Assembly (NCBI RefSeq): GCF_014904755.1
Contig: NZ_JACZFQ010000090.1
Coordinates: 62,001-126,000 of the forward strand
Source of the DNA: Neoluteolibacter marinus
GTDB lineage: Bacteria; Verrucomicrobiota; Verrucomicrobiia; Verrucomicrobiales; Akkermansiaceae
Direction: 5' to 3'
Length of the DNA stretch: 64,000 bases
A model generated the notes under the pieces. The model saw only the letters and a program-made list of their open reading frames with translations, did not search any database and was not told where the DNA came from. Shown piece after piece: positions 43,359 through 53,001 of this stretch. Made by a program: the position numbers and the translations under genes. Every line of letters begins with the position of its first letter. The first letter of the stretch is position 1.

Positions 43359-45710
43359 TCAATCCCCGGCTTCCGGCTGATAGATCAGCAGCAAGGGCAA
43401 GCCGTTTCCACCGACCACGAAATCCGCCAGGCCGTCGCCGTCGAGGTCCGCCGCAGCGCGCAGGGGACTTGCCGAGAGATCGGCATCCCCGGTGAAATGG
43501 AAGCCGTCCACCGCCACCGGTCCTCCGTCCGCGGCTTTCAGGTAGCCGTTCGGGCTCACCCATTCCGGAGAGCCGTTGCCATCAAAGTCCGCGAGAGGTG
43601 AACCGGGAAACACATCGCCCGCGATGGGCAGCGACCGCCACGACGAGGGATCGCGTGATCCGTCGCCGGGGTTCTCCAGCCAGTGGGAACGGATCAGGGG
43701 ATTTCCGAGCAGGTCGCTACCATCGATCTCCCGCAGGCAGAGATCGAGGTCGCCATCGAGATCCATATCGGCAAGCGCCAGATTGCCGGGCATGGTGGGA
43801 TTTCCGAGGAAGTCGGTGCCGGCGATCACGAGGGGGATCTCGACGATCTGCCCGATTCCCCCGTGGCCGTCGTTGAAGCCGATACCGGCCCGGTTCGGGA
43901 ATGTGCTTCCGAACGGAAAATCGGGCAGCTGTGTGACATCGCCGTAGATCGCGGAAACGATGTCAGGAGCACCGTCGCCATCCAGATCCCCGGTGCGGGT
44001 GAAGCCGATCGTGACCGGATTGCCCAGGAAGTCCAACGCGTTGCACAGGTCGATCAGGTGCCGGGGTGGCGTGTTGAACTTGCCGCGGGTATTCTCCTGG
44101 AGTTGCCCGGCTCCCACCAGGTCCGGATCCCCGTCGAGGTCCCAGTCGATCCATTCGCCGCCGAAGGCGGATGCGGACGGCGCGCCCCGCGGACGAAGCG
44201 GTCGTCCAAACTTGCCGGTGCCACGACCTTTGGCCACCGCGAGAACCGCCTCGTAGCCATCCGATTTCAACGAGACGCTGCGGCAGACCAGATCAAGGTG
44301 GCCGTCACCGTTCGGATCACCGGTTTGCACGATCTCCAGGAAGTGGCGCCGCTGATTGAGCGTCTTGATTTTCTCCGGATTGCCCAAGCCTGTTTTCCCG
44401 CGGTTGCGTCGCAGCCAGAAGGTTCCGTCACCATCGGGGCCGATGACCAGGTCGGTCTTGCCATCTTCATCGAAGTCGCCGGTGTGCACCGACTGGAAAC
44501 GGGACGGCGCGGTGAAAATCCGGGCGGCTTTCTTCACGGGTTTCGACGATCCCCACACGACATCGAGTGCCGCGCTGCCGTTGTCGGTTTGAGCCCGGAG
44601 CAACAGGTCCGGGCGTCCATCGCCGTCGAGGTCTTCGAAGAGGAAAAACCAGGGAAAAGAGGTGGCGGGCACCGGCAACGGAACTTCCGCTTCCGGCACT
44701 GCCGAGTTGGCGCTGAAATTGGCGAAAACCAGGGCTTCTTCCGGTCCGGCGAGCACCGCGTGGAAGGCCGCCTCCTGTCCCGGCCGTGGGACCACGCTGT
44801 ACCACAAGGCGGGAAGGACTTGCTGCCACGCTTCCAATTCGGGCTGCTCCGCGAAAGCCAGGCCGCCCAGGTTCTGCAGCCAATCGCCGTCTGACATCAA
44901 CAGGTCCGGCAACCCGTCACCATCGATATCGGTCCAGCGATCGCCGGTGCGGTATGAAACGACCCTGGTGGCGGACCCAAAGGACCGCGGGCCGGTCCTC
45001 TCCAGTATCTGGAAAATCCCGCTGTCATCCACGAGGGAAAGATCCAGGTCCCCGTCCTGGTCCATGTCCACGGCCGTGACTTCCGCCCAAGGACTAACAC
45101 CGGCCCTGGAGGGGACCAGCCGGGTTACGGTTTCCTCATAGTTTCCCCCGATCTGGCGCTCCAGCACGTGCAGGGTCACCGGTGCTCCTTCTTCGGAGGT
45201 GAAATGAAGCAACTCCGCCGGCCCGTCGCCATCCAGATCGAGGGCCGTCCACGGCCCGGTGCTGGGAGCGGCAAGTGGGACGCCGACCGCAGGGGCCACG
45301 CCATCCAGCGATGGTGTCAGTGCGAGCGGTTCACACCTTCCGGGAAGCGTTGCGTTCCAACGGGATACGAAGATTTCGGAAGCGGAGTCCCCGGTGAGAT
45401 CCGCGAAGGTCGCGCGCTCCAGCCATTGATCTTGCGCTACGGGCGCGACGTGGCACAGCCGTGGCGGCGCAAACCGGCGTCGTCCGACGTTCTCCATCCA
45501 CTGGGCGTGGGGATCGAAGCCCCCGCTGGTGCTGTTTGCCGGGAGTTGAACCAAGTCCAGGTCGCCGTCGCCGTCCAGATCGCGGGCGACGAGATTCGTC
45601 GGCTCCAACGGGAATTGTGACGCCGGTGCCAGCATCTCGATCCGGACTGTCTGTGCCCACAAGCTTGCGGGAAGAACGGTCGATACCAGGAGAAGTGAGA
45701 CGGAGTTCAA
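43359..45710 (-). CDS. Exported FG-GAP/VCBS-repeat protein
   Basis: A 783-residue secreted protein with a signal peptide (MNSVSLLLVSTVLPASLWA). It contains at least eight FG-GAP/VCBS-type repeats, each with a calcium-binding D-D/N-G-D stretch (DLDGDGDLDLVQLP, DMDQDGDLDLSLVD, DIDGDGLPDLLMSD, DLDGDGRPDLLLR, DFDEDGKTDLVIG, DLDGDGAPDIVS, DMDLDGDLDLCLR, DLDGDGLADFVVG). Such propellers are usually adhesive or calcium-dependent. It is the last gene of the EamA-argD-argF run on the same strand, but is probably separately transcribed. Confidence 0.9.
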   Translation of the reverse strand: MNSVSLLLVSTVLPASLWAQTVRIEMLAPASQFPLEPTNLVARDLDGDGDLDLVQLPANSTSGGFDPHAQWMENVGRRRFAPPRLCHVAPVAQDQWLERATFADLTGDSASEIFVSRWNATLPGRCEPLALTPSLDGVAPAVGVPLAAPSTGPWTALDLDGDGPAELLHFTSEEGAPVTLHVLERQIGGNYEETVTRLVPSRAGVSPWAEVTAVDMDQDGDLDLSLVDDSGIFQILERTGPRSFGSATRVVSYRTGDRWTDIDGDGLPDLLMSDGDWLQNLGGLAFAEQPELEAWQQVLPALWYSVVPRPGQEAAFHAVLAGPEEALVFANFSANSAVPEAEVPLPVPATSFPWFFLFEDLDGDGRPDLLLRAQTDNGSAALDVVWGSSKPVKKAARIFTAPSRFQSVHTGDFDEDGKTDLVIGPDGDGTFWLRRNRGKTGLGNPEKIKTLNQRRHFLEIVQTGDPNGDGHLDLVCRSVSLKSDGYEAVLAVAKGRGTGKFGRPLRPRGAPSASAFGGEWIDWDLDGDPDLVGAGQLQENTRGKFNTPPRHLIDLCNALDFLGNPVTIGFTRTGDLDGDGAPDIVSAIYGDVTQLPDFPFGSTFPNRAGIGFNDGHGGIGQIVEIPLVIAGTDFLGNPTMPGNLALADMDLDGDLDLCLREIDGSDLLGNPLIRSHWLENPGDGSRDPSSWRSLPIAGDVFPGSPLADFDGNGSPEWVSPNGYLKAADGGPVAVDGFHFTGDADLSASPLRAAADLDGDGLADFVVGGNGLPLLLIYQPEAGD

Positions 45711-45735
45711 TGGTTGGGGGGATGGAAGTTTGGAT

Positions 45736-45755
45736 CCCGGGACTCGAGTCCCGGG
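45736..45755. other. 20-bp perfect palindrome between argF and the FG-GAP gene
   Basis: CCCGGGACTCGAGTCCCGGG lies in the 63-bp gap after the argF stop and before the FG-GAP start. It would form a strong hairpin on either strand, but there is no T-run, so a terminator is unproven. A protein binding site is also possible. Confidence 0.5.
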
Positions 45756-45773
45756 GGATTTGTTCTGGAAGCA

Positions 45774-46670
45774 TCACGTCGCCAAGGCCGCCATCACCGC
45801 CTTCTGGGCGTGGAGGCGGTTTTCGGCTTCCTGGAAGATCGTGTCGGCGTGGAGTTCCAGCACGTCCTCGGTGATCTCCTTGCCGCGATAGGCGGGCAGG
45901 CAGTGGAGGACGATGTGGTCGGCTGCGGCGCCGGCGAGCAGGTCGGCGTTGACCTGGAAGGGGCCGAAGGCCGATTCCTTGTCCTTCTGGTCTTCCTGGC
46001 CCATCGACAGCCAGACGTCGGTGTTGATGACGTGGGCGCCCGCCACCGCGGCCGCCGGATCGCTGGTGACCGTGACGTTCGAGGCGTCGAGCTTGGCGAG
46101 GAAGTCGGGCGACGGCTGGTATTCGGGCGGGGCACCGACCGCGAGTTCGAAGCCGAGCCGCTTGGCCGCCCACATCCACGAGATCGTCATGTTGGAGAAG
46201 CCGTCGCCGATGAAGGCGATCTTCTTGCCCTCCCAGCTGCCGAGGAGTTCCTGCACCGTCAGGAGATCGGCGAGGATCTGGCAGGGGTGTTCGTCGTCGG
46301 TCAGGGCGTTGATCGTCGGGATGCCGGAGTAGGCGGCGAAATCGACCACGTCCTCCTGGGCGAAGGTCCGGATGATGGCCCCGTGGACCATCCGGCCGAG
46401 CACCCGCGCGGTGTCCTTGATCGGTTCGCCCCGGCCGAGCTGGATCTCGTTCTTGGAAAGGAAGATCGCCTTGCCGCCGAGCTCACGGATGCCGACTTCA
46501 AAGGAGACCCGGGTCCGGGTCGAGGACTTGGTGAAGATCATCGCCCAGGTCTGGCCGGCGAGCGGCTGTTCGGCGTGGTGGCCACGCTCCGCCTTGAGCC
46601 GTGCGGCGTCTGCCAGCAGGCCGGTGATCTGGGCGGCGGTGAGTTCTTCGATGGAAAGGAGGTGTTTCAT
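45774..46670 (-). CDS. argF: Ornithine carbamoyltransferase
   Basis: A 298-residue cytosolic enzyme forming citrulline from ornithine and carbamoyl phosphate. Catalytic motifs are intact: S49-S-T-R-T-R54 (carbamoyl phosphate binding), H128-P-C-Q131, the DVWLSMGQE ornithine loop, and H256-C-L-P. ATG 46670 gives the normal length. argF starts 17 bp after argD ends, consistent with an argD-argF operon. Confidence 0.97.
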   Translation of the reverse strand: MKHLLSIEELTAAQITGLLADAARLKAERGHHAEQPLAGQTWAMIFTKSSTRTRVSFEVGIRELGGKAIFLSKNEIQLGRGEPIKDTARVLGRMVHGAIIRTFAQEDVVDFAAYSGIPTINALTDDEHPCQILADLLTVQELLGSWEGKKIAFIGDGFSNMTISWMWAAKRLGFELAVGAPPEYQPSPDFLAKLDASNVTVTSDPAAAVAGAHVINTDVWLSMGQEDQKDKESAFGPFQVNADLLAGAAADHIVLHCLPAYRGKEITEDVLELHADTIFQEAENRLHAQKAVMAALAT

Positions 46671-46687
46671 GGGAAAGTACCGAGTGG

Positions 46688-47929
46688 TCAGTGAGAAGTG
46701 AGAAGTGATTCCAGCGTGCTGCGCACGACGGTGAGAGCCTCGTCCACTTCGGCGGACGAGACGTTGAGCGGCGGAAGAAGGCGGACGGTCTCGGGACCCG
46801 CGGGCGGGACGAGGAGGCCGGCTTTCAGGAGCTCGCCGCAGACGAACGCGGCGGGGAGCTTGCCATCGGGGACGGCGAGTTGGGAGGCATCGAGGCCGAG
46901 GCCTAACAACAGGCCGAGGCCGCGGACTTCGGTGATGACCGGCAGCTTCCAGGAGGCGATGGTTTCGCGGATGTGCTGTTCCTGCTGGAGGACGTTGGCC
47001 TCGATGCCGGCGTCGGCGATTTCCGCGAGCACGGCGAGCGAGGCGGCGCAGGCCAGCGGGTTGCCGCCGTAGGTGGTGCCGTGGCTGCCGGGACCCAGCA
47101 ACGACGACAGGCAGGTGCCGGCGTCGTCGATGGCCCGGTCGGACAACCAGAAGGCGCCGATCGGGAAGCCGCCGCCCATGCCCTTGGCCCAGGAAATGGC
47201 GTCGGGCTCGATTTCCGGAGCGATCGCGCGCCAGGCCATCGCCGGGCCGCAGCGGTTGAATCCGGCCTGGACCTCGTCGAGCAGCAGCAGCAGGTCGTGC
47301 TTCTTGCACAAGGCCGCGACGCCCCGCAGGAACTCGGGCGTGGCGACGTTGACCCCGCCCTCGCCTTGTACCGGTTCCAGCAGGATGGCGGCGGTTTCGG
47401 GCGCGATCGCCGCCTCGAGGGCGGCGAGATCATTGAAGGGCAGATGGCGGAAGCCGGTGGGCAGCGGGTCGAAGCCCTCCTTCACCTTGTCCTGGCCGGT
47501 GGCGCTGATGCCGCCGAGGGTCCGGCCGTGGAACGACTTGGTGAATGAAAGCACCTCGAAGCGCGGCGAGCCGTCGGGCTGCGGCCGGGCGTGGCCGAAC
47601 TTGCGGGCGGTCTTGATCAGGCCGTCGTTCGACTCCGCGCCGGAGTTTGCGAAGAAGACCTTGCCGGGGAGTTTCACCTGTTCCTCGACAATGACCCGCG
47701 CGAGTTCTTCCTGCTGCGGGATGCCGTAGAGGTTGGAGACATGCATCAGGGTGCCGGCCTGTTCGCGGATGGCATCGACCAGCCGCGGCGGGCAGTGGCC
47801 GAGCGAGCAGACGGCGATGCCGGTGCAGAAATCGAGGTAGGACTTGCCGGCATCGTCCCACACCCGGGCACCCTCGCCGCGGACGAGCGTGACGGGGAAA
47901 CGGGCGTAGGTGGAAAGGACGTGACTCAT
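46688..47929 (-). CDS. argD: Acetylornithine aminotransferase
   Basis: A 413-residue class III PLP aminotransferase that makes N-acetylornithine in arginine synthesis (it may also serve lysine synthesis). The motif DEVQAG (218-223) and PLP lysine K249 in SWAKGMGGGFPIGA are clear, as is FANSGAESNDGLIKTARK. ATG 47929 gives the expected family N terminus; the frame is open upstream through the EamA gene as a shadow. It lies 26 bp downstream of the EamA transporter and 17 bp upstream of argF. Confidence 0.95.
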   Translation of the reverse strand: MSHVLSTYARFPVTLVRGEGARVWDDAGKSYLDFCTGIAVCSLGHCPPRLVDAIREQAGTLMHVSNLYGIPQQEELARVIVEEQVKLPGKVFFANSGAESNDGLIKTARKFGHARPQPDGSPRFEVLSFTKSFHGRTLGGISATGQDKVKEGFDPLPTGFRHLPFNDLAALEAAIAPETAAILLEPVQGEGGVNVATPEFLRGVAALCKKHDLLLLLDEVQAGFNRCGPAMAWRAIAPEIEPDAISWAKGMGGGFPIGAFWLSDRAIDDAGTCLSSLLGPGSHGTTYGGNPLACAASLAVLAEIADAGIEANVLQQEQHIRETIASWKLPVITEVRGLGLLLGLGLDASQLAVPDGKLPAAFVCGELLKAGLLVPPAGPETVRLLPPLNVSSAEVDEALTVVRSTLESLLTSH

Positions 47930-47955
47930 GGAAAAGGGGCGGAGGCTAGCGGTCT

Positions 47956-48879
47956 TCATGGTTTTGGCAAATCGGGAATTGCGACTGTCGGTGACGGTTC
48001 CGGCGCAGGGACGCGGCGGGCGGAGGCGACCCGCCAGGTGGCGAAGAGGGTCAACGCCGCGCCGGCGAGTTCGATGGCGGTGAATCGTTCGTGGAACAGG
48101 AAATAGGCGCCGGCTGCGGTGACCAGCGGCAGCAGCATCTGGATCGACGAGCCGCGCGACACGGGCAGGGTGCGGTAGGCATTGGTCATCACCAGCTGCG
48201 AGATGCCGACGATCACCGCGGCCGCGACCAGCCACAGGTGCCCGGCGCCCGGCAGGGAAGCGACCTTGCCGCCGCTGACCGGCAGGGCGAGGGCGATGCT
48301 GTAGAAGCACTGCGACGCGTAGATCGTCCCGGCGTGCTCGGTTTCCCGCAGCTTGCGGATCAGCACCACGACGATGCCCGCGCCGAAGGCCCCGGCGAGG
48401 CCGACCAGGTCCCAGCCGGAAATGCCGCGGGAGGCATCGCCGCCGACGAAGACCGCAAGTCCCGCGAAGCCGGCGAACATCCACAGCAGCGCGGCCCGCG
48501 AGACGTGCTCCTTGAGCCACCACGCCGCGATCAGGGTGCCGAAGATCGGGTAGGTGAGGTTCAGCACCACCGCCCGCGAGGCGCCGAGCTCGGCGATGGT
48601 CAGATAGAAGGCGGCGATCGAGAACGCGCCGACGATCCCCCGCAGCGCGACGAGCTTGGTGCCGACCAGCGCTTTCAGCGACAGTCCCCGGCCGAAGCCG
48701 TAGAGCGCGGCGACCATCAGCATGCCGACGATGCCCCGGTAGAGCGCGGCCATCCAGCCGTCGGCGGCGGGAAAGTGCAGGCCGAGGGCACGCAGCAGCA
48801 GGGTGTTCGCGGCAAATAGGAACACGGAAAGCAGCATCAGCAGGAAGCCGCGCGGGTCGTTGGTATCGGGTGGTTTCAT
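47956..48879 (-). CDS. EamA/DMT-superfamily transporter
   Basis: A 307-residue protein with 10 hydrophobic helices in two EamA repeats, typical of the drug/metabolite transporter superfamily. LLLRALGLHFPAADGWMAALYRG is near the N terminus, and YLTIAELGASRAVVLNLTYPIFGTLIAAWWLKE ends the first half. Members export amino acids, metabolites or drugs. Its position upstream of argD-argF hints at a link to amino-acid export, but this is only contextual. Confidence 0.9.
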   Translation of the reverse strand: MKPPDTNDPRGFLLMLLSVFLFAANTLLLRALGLHFPAADGWMAALYRGIVGMLMVAALYGFGRGLSLKALVGTKLVALRGIVGAFSIAAFYLTIAELGASRAVVLNLTYPIFGTLIAAWWLKEHVSRAALLWMFAGFAGLAVFVGGDASRGISGWDLVGLAGAFGAGIVVVLIRKLRETEHAGTIYASQCFYSIALALPVSGGKVASLPGAGHLWLVAAAVIVGISQLVMTNAYRTLPVSRGSSIQMLLPLVTAAGAYFLFHERFTAIELAGAALTLFATWRVASARRVPAPEPSPTVAIPDLPKP

Positions 48880-49163
48880 CGGATCGGTCGGATCCGGAAA
48901 CGGCGGGCCAGCGGCAGGGATTCAAGGTTCCTCCGGATGGCCGTGGGCCGGTTCCGGAGGTGGTGGTTTGCCATCAAGCCCCGGAAGCGCCAGCGCGCCA
49001 AATGGCGCGGGCGACAAGTCGGAGGTCTTTGCGATGGATCGCGGGCACGGCGGGGGATTGGCAGTTTCGGCCGGGAAAGTCAAGCGGCCGTCCCCGGCAA
49101 TCGCCGCCCGCCCGTGCACCGCGGTGGTCGATGCCCGTCGACCGGGCGGAAATGCCATCCACT

Positions 49164-50093
49164 CTAAACGGATCTCCTGCGGTGGCCCAGAAGCAGCAAG
49201 GCGCCGGTGATCCCTAACAGAAGCGTGCCCGGTTCGGGGATGGTTTCCAGATAGAGGCTCCCGATCAATGATTCCGAGACGAGGATGAGCTCGATGTTTT
49301 CCCCGTTGAGATCGCTCCGCAGGAGGTTGGTGTTGTTGGCCCAATAGAGGTAGTCGTCGTCGACCACCAGGCCGCGGGCCCACGTCGAGGACACGACTAC
49401 CTGCAGGTTCTGCCCGCTGAAGTCACTTCGGTAGATATTCCGGTCCATGCTATCGAACCAGAAGAGATTGAAGGAATTGGAGCTGAGGTAGCGAGGCTCG
49501 CCCAGCGACTCCAGGATCGGGGCCGCCGTTGCCGGGTCCGAGTAGTCGAGCGTCCAGATCCCGGAGCTCCCCCGCGACGAAACGGCGAACTGGAGCCAGA
49601 ACAGTTGATCCGGAGTTCCGGTCATGTAGGCGGGCGAAGGAGAGGCGCCGGATTCGAAAATAAACTCCATGTGCCCTCCTGCCAGGTCCGTGCGGCGGAT
49701 CGTGTCGTAGAGGGAGTCGCTCAGGTAGAGGTGATCCCCGGTGACGACGAATCCCCAGGTTGTGGCCCTCCGGTCGATCTCATACAGCGGTGTCCTGTTG
49801 CCGCCCTGGATGTCGGTCGTGAAGATACTCGATCCATCGTAGTCGGGATGGGACTGCGCATAGTAGACCGTTCCTTCGTGGACGGTCATGCTCTGGGTGC
49901 GGGCGGGAAGTTCCAGGAAAGCCCCCGGTCCGCTTCCATCCAGCGGGATCGAGTGGAGTCCGAAGCGCGTATCACCGGCCGTGCCCTGTCCGATCCAGCT
50001 CAGGCGCATCGAGGCGGCCCGGCAGACGGGAAGAGCTGATAGGGCCGAGAGAAGAAAAAGGGTCGCGAGTGTCAACCGGCGGGGGCGGGGCAT
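49164..50093 (-). CDS. PEP-CTERM surface protein with YWTD/LDLR-B-like propeller
   Basis: A 309-residue exported protein from ATG 50093 with a signal peptide (LATLFLLSALSALPVCRAA). The body shows repeated aromatic-D propeller blades (TVYYAQSHPDYD, HLYLSDSLYDTIRRTDLAGG, FNLFWFDSMDRNIYRSDFSG, YLYWANNTNLLRSDLNG). It ends in a PEP-CTERM signal: IPEPGTLLLGITGALLLLGHRRRSV. An exosortase is expected elsewhere in the genome. Probably a cell-surface or exopolysaccharide-associated protein. Confidence 0.86.
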   Translation of the reverse strand: MPRPRRLTLATLFLLSALSALPVCRAASMRLSWIGQGTAGDTRFGLHSIPLDGSGPGAFLELPARTQSMTVHEGTVYYAQSHPDYDGSSIFTTDIQGGNRTPLYEIDRRATTWGFVVTGDHLYLSDSLYDTIRRTDLAGGHMEFIFESGASPSPAYMTGTPDQLFWLQFAVSSRGSSGIWTLDYSDPATAAPILESLGEPRYLSSNSFNLFWFDSMDRNIYRSDFSGQNLQVVVSSTWARGLVVDDDYLYWANNTNLLRSDLNGENIELILVSESLIGSLYLETIPEPGTLLLGITGALLLLGHRRRSV

Positions 50094-50323
50094 GATGATC
50101 GGGGGGAGGTGGGAGCCGGCACCCGGCACCCGTCATGGGGATCAAGTGAACCGCCTTTCGGCTTGTCAATTCCAATGGAACCAGGGCGGTTGTTGCGGGA
50201 ACCCGCCGGAAGAGGCGCCTGAAGCGGCGTCCCGATGCTTGTGCCCGCGGCCCGTTTCTCCGATTTCGCGTCCCCGTTCGGCCGGACTTGCATGCAAGGG
50301 GATCCGTGCCGACACTCCGCGGC

Positions 50324-51538
50324 ATGTTCACGCCGAAATGGAAGAAGGAGGCGAAGCTGCTCCACAAGGGCGCGAAGAAGTTCCTCCACTACAAGCGGGA
50401 TCTCCTCCCGGAGGACCGCATCGACGAGATCGAGTCGCGGCGTGCCGACCTGATGGACGCGGTGAAGTCCGGCGACCGCGCGAAGGTGGAAGAGGCTTCC
50501 AAGCAACTGCGCGCGACCTGTGAGCAAGCCCTGCCGAATTTCCCGGTGCAGAGCGGCTGGGAGGAGAACGTCGAGGTGATCTTCGTGGCGCTGGTGGTGG
50601 CGCTCGGCCTGCGCGCCTATGTGATCCAGCCGTTCCGGATCCCGACCGGTTCGATGCAGCCGACGCTCAACGGCATCACCATCCACAACAGCAAGGATCC
50701 GGAATACAAGAAGCCGTGGCTCGGCCAGCAGCTCTATGAAATGGTCACGCGCGGCAGGAGCTATCGCACGATCCTGGCGAAGAACGACGTCCAGGTCACC
50801 GGGTTGCACGACCGGTCGTGGTTCCTGTTCACCCGCACCGAGGTGATGTTCAACGACGGCACCAGCATCAAGATTCCGGCAGCCATCGGTGAAACCGCCA
50901 AACACGTGGAGGCCCGCACGATCGAGGACCCGCGGACCCACAAGCGCTACATGGTCGGCAAGAGCTACCGTCGCGGCGAGCCGATCCTGACCGGCTGGGT
51001 GGATACCGGCGATCTGGTGCTGGTCGACAAGGTCTCGTATCATTTCCGGCGGCCGAAGCGCGGCGAGGTGTTCGTGTTCGACACCCGCGGCATCCCGACC
51101 GAGCGGGAGGACCCGAAGCAAGTCGGGATGGGGGGGCAGGCGGGTGGTACCCATTACATCAAGCGGCTCAGCGGCGTGCCCGGGGACACCCTGGAGATCC
51201 GCCCGCCCGACCTTTTCGTCAACGGCACCATTTCCAAGGAGCCCGGCAACCTGCGGGTGATGCATGCGCAGGGCGAGTATGGCGTGTTGAACCAAGGCTA
51301 CGTCCTCGCCAATGCCGGGGAGACCGGCTACCCGCTGCCGCTGCAGCGACCGGGGTCGAAGTTCCATCTCAAGGACAAGGCCGCCCCGGGCATGCGCGAA
51401 TACGCCGCACTGGGTGACAATACCGGCAACTCGCTCGATTCGCGCTACTGGGGGAGTGTCAAGGAGTTCAACCTCGCGGGGCCCGCGCTGTTCTCCCTGT
51501 GGCCGATCACCACCGGACACTGGGGTTTCATCAAGTGA
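50324..51538 (+). CDS. lepB: Signal peptidase I
   Basis: A 404-residue inner-membrane serine protease that removes signal peptides from exported proteins. Catalytic Ser110 is in RIPTGSMQPTL and Lys280 in THYIKRLSGVPGD; box E GDNTGNSLDSRYWG is near 365. One membrane anchor (EVIFVALVVALGLRAYVI) precedes the active site. An extended N-terminal charged region (1-75) and a long insertion before the lysine are larger than in most bacteria. ATG 50324 is preferred over 50288. It precedes the HpnD-like gene by 64 bp. Confidence 0.93.
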   Translation: MFTPKWKKEAKLLHKGAKKFLHYKRDLLPEDRIDEIESRRADLMDAVKSGDRAKVEEASKQLRATCEQALPNFPVQSGWEENVEVIFVALVVALGLRAYVIQPFRIPTGSMQPTLNGITIHNSKDPEYKKPWLGQQLYEMVTRGRSYRTILAKNDVQVTGLHDRSWFLFTRTEVMFNDGTSIKIPAAIGETAKHVEARTIEDPRTHKRYMVGKSYRRGEPILTGWVDTGDLVLVDKVSYHFRRPKRGEVFVFDTRGIPTEREDPKQVGMGGQAGGTHYIKRLSGVPGDTLEIRPPDLFVNGTISKEPGNLRVMHAQGEYGVLNQGYVLANAGETGYPLPLQRPGSKFHLKDKAAPGMREYAALGDNTGNSLDSRYWGSVKEFNLAGPALFSLWPITTGHWGFIK

Positions 51539-51602
51539 TCCGTGCGCAAATGCACGCATGGTCAGGCTGGCACCGGAAGTGCATCGTTTTCTGCCCCTCT
51601 TC

Positions 51603-52442
51603 ATGACCGATTCCGCTGAAATCACGAAGCAAGCGAAGTCCAACCTCGCCTTCGCGCTGCAGATCCTGCCCAAGGAACGGCGCGAGGGGATGGTGACATT
51701 CTACGCGTTTTGCCGCGTTGTGGACGATCTGGCGGACGATCTCGACCGCCCGATCGAGGAGCGCGAGTCGGGCTTGGCGGCGTGGCAGGAGGGGCTCGAG
51801 CACGGCTTCGTCGATCCGGATCCGCTGCAGCGGGAAGTGGTCGAGCTGATGGGGCAGTACGACATTCCCAGCCATCTCCTGACCGCCATCGTCGAAGGGT
51901 GCCGGATGGACCTGCGGCCGCAGCGTTTCGGCACCTGGGAGGATCTCTCGCAGTACACCTACAAGGTCGCCTGTGCGGTCGGCCTGGCGTCGCTGAAGGT
52001 TTTCGGTGCCAACGATCCGGCATCCGAACGCTACGCGGTCGCCCTCGGTCACGGCCTCCAGCTGACCAACATTTTGCGCGACGTTGGCGAGGATCTCGGC
52101 AACGGCTGCCGCATCTACCTGCCGCTGGCCGACCTCGCCCGCTTCCAATACACCGAGCGCGACCTGGTCGGCCGCGTCTACGACGGGCGCTTCGTGGCGA
52201 TGATGGCCTACCAGGCGGACCGCGCAGACGCGCTCTACCGCGAGGCGATCGAGGTAATGCCGAAGTCCGATGCCAAGGCACTGGTGCCGGCGGAAATCAT
52301 GCGCTCGACCTACCAGGCGCTGTTGGAAAAGATGCGCGGCGACGCATTCAAGGTCTTCAACCAGCGCTACCGGCTTTCCAAAGCCCGCAAGATGGCGATC
52401 TTCTCGAAACATTTCCTGCTTCGCGGCGGCTCGGCCGCCTGA
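51603..52442 (+). CDS. hpnD: Squalene/phytoene synthase family (HpnD-like)
   Basis: A 279-residue cytosolic or membrane-peripheral enzyme that condenses two farnesyl diphosphates. Both Asp-rich motifs are present: D41-D-L-A-D45-D46 and NILRD160VGED164. Length and motifs fit the HpnD branch, which makes presqualene diphosphate for hopanoid/squalene synthesis; other family members make phytoene or dehydrosqualene. hpnC and hpnE are not in the window. Gene symbol is tentative. Confidence 0.82.
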   Translation: MTDSAEITKQAKSNLAFALQILPKERREGMVTFYAFCRVVDDLADDLDRPIEERESGLAAWQEGLEHGFVDPDPLQREVVELMGQYDIPSHLLTAIVEGCRMDLRPQRFGTWEDLSQYTYKVACAVGLASLKVFGANDPASERYAVALGHGLQLTNILRDVGEDLGNGCRIYLPLADLARFQYTERDLVGRVYDGRFVAMMAYQADRADALYREAIEVMPKSDAKALVPAEIMRSTYQALLEKMRGDAFKVFNQRYRLSKARKMAIFSKHFLLRGGSAA

Positions 52443-52475
52443 ATAATCCCGCCATCGATTCGTCCGATCGCCGAC

Positions 52476-52883
52476 ATGAAACCCCTGCTTGTTCTTCCGA
52501 TCACCCTTTTGGTGGCCGCCTGCATCCCGCCACCACCGCCGCCGGTACCTTATCACCTGCAGCAGCCTCCGACCCGCGATGGCGAGCCCTACTATCCCTA
52601 TGCCCGCGATGGCAGGGGGCCGGCCTCGGAGACCGGTGAATACGAGCAGATCCCGAATGGGAACCCGCCGGCACCGCGTGAAACGGGGCCGCGGGCGGAT
52701 GACTATGATCCGGCACCGCCGGAACCCAAGCCGCGCGAGACCTATCCTTCGGCGAAGAAGACCAACAACCCGAACCAGGTGATCAGCCCGTATGCGCCTT
52801 ACAACGTCATCGACGTTGAGGGCTTCAAGAGCGGGGCGCTGGCAAAGGACCCGTCGAACGGGAAGATCTTCCGGGTGCCCTGA
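52476..52883 (+). CDS. Proline-rich lipoprotein of unknown function
   Basis: A 135-residue lipoprotein with lipobox VAAC (Cys16) followed by a run of prolines (IPPPPPPVPYHL), low-complexity P/E/R/T/N sequence and a short conserved-looking tail (NVIDVEGFKSGALAKDPSNGKIFRVP). The tail suggests an anchor or envelope-bridging protein. It lies 118 bp upstream of the cytochrome/propeller pair, with no evidence of co-transcription. Confidence 0.78.
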   Translation: MKPLLVLPITLLVAACIPPPPPPVPYHLQQPPTRDGEPYYPYARDGRGPASETGEYEQIPNGNPPAPRETGPRADDYDPAPPEPKPRETYPSAKKTNNPNQVISPYAPYNVIDVEGFKSGALAKDPSNGKIFRVP

Positions 52884-53001
52884 GGGAATCCTCCGGTCAG
52901 GTCTGCGGAAGGCCGGGGCCCTGATTTTTCCCCGACGCGGGGGACGGTTCTTTTGGTTGTCCGGCGGGCGTCGGAACGTAGTGTCGGGATCACGGCACCG
53001 C

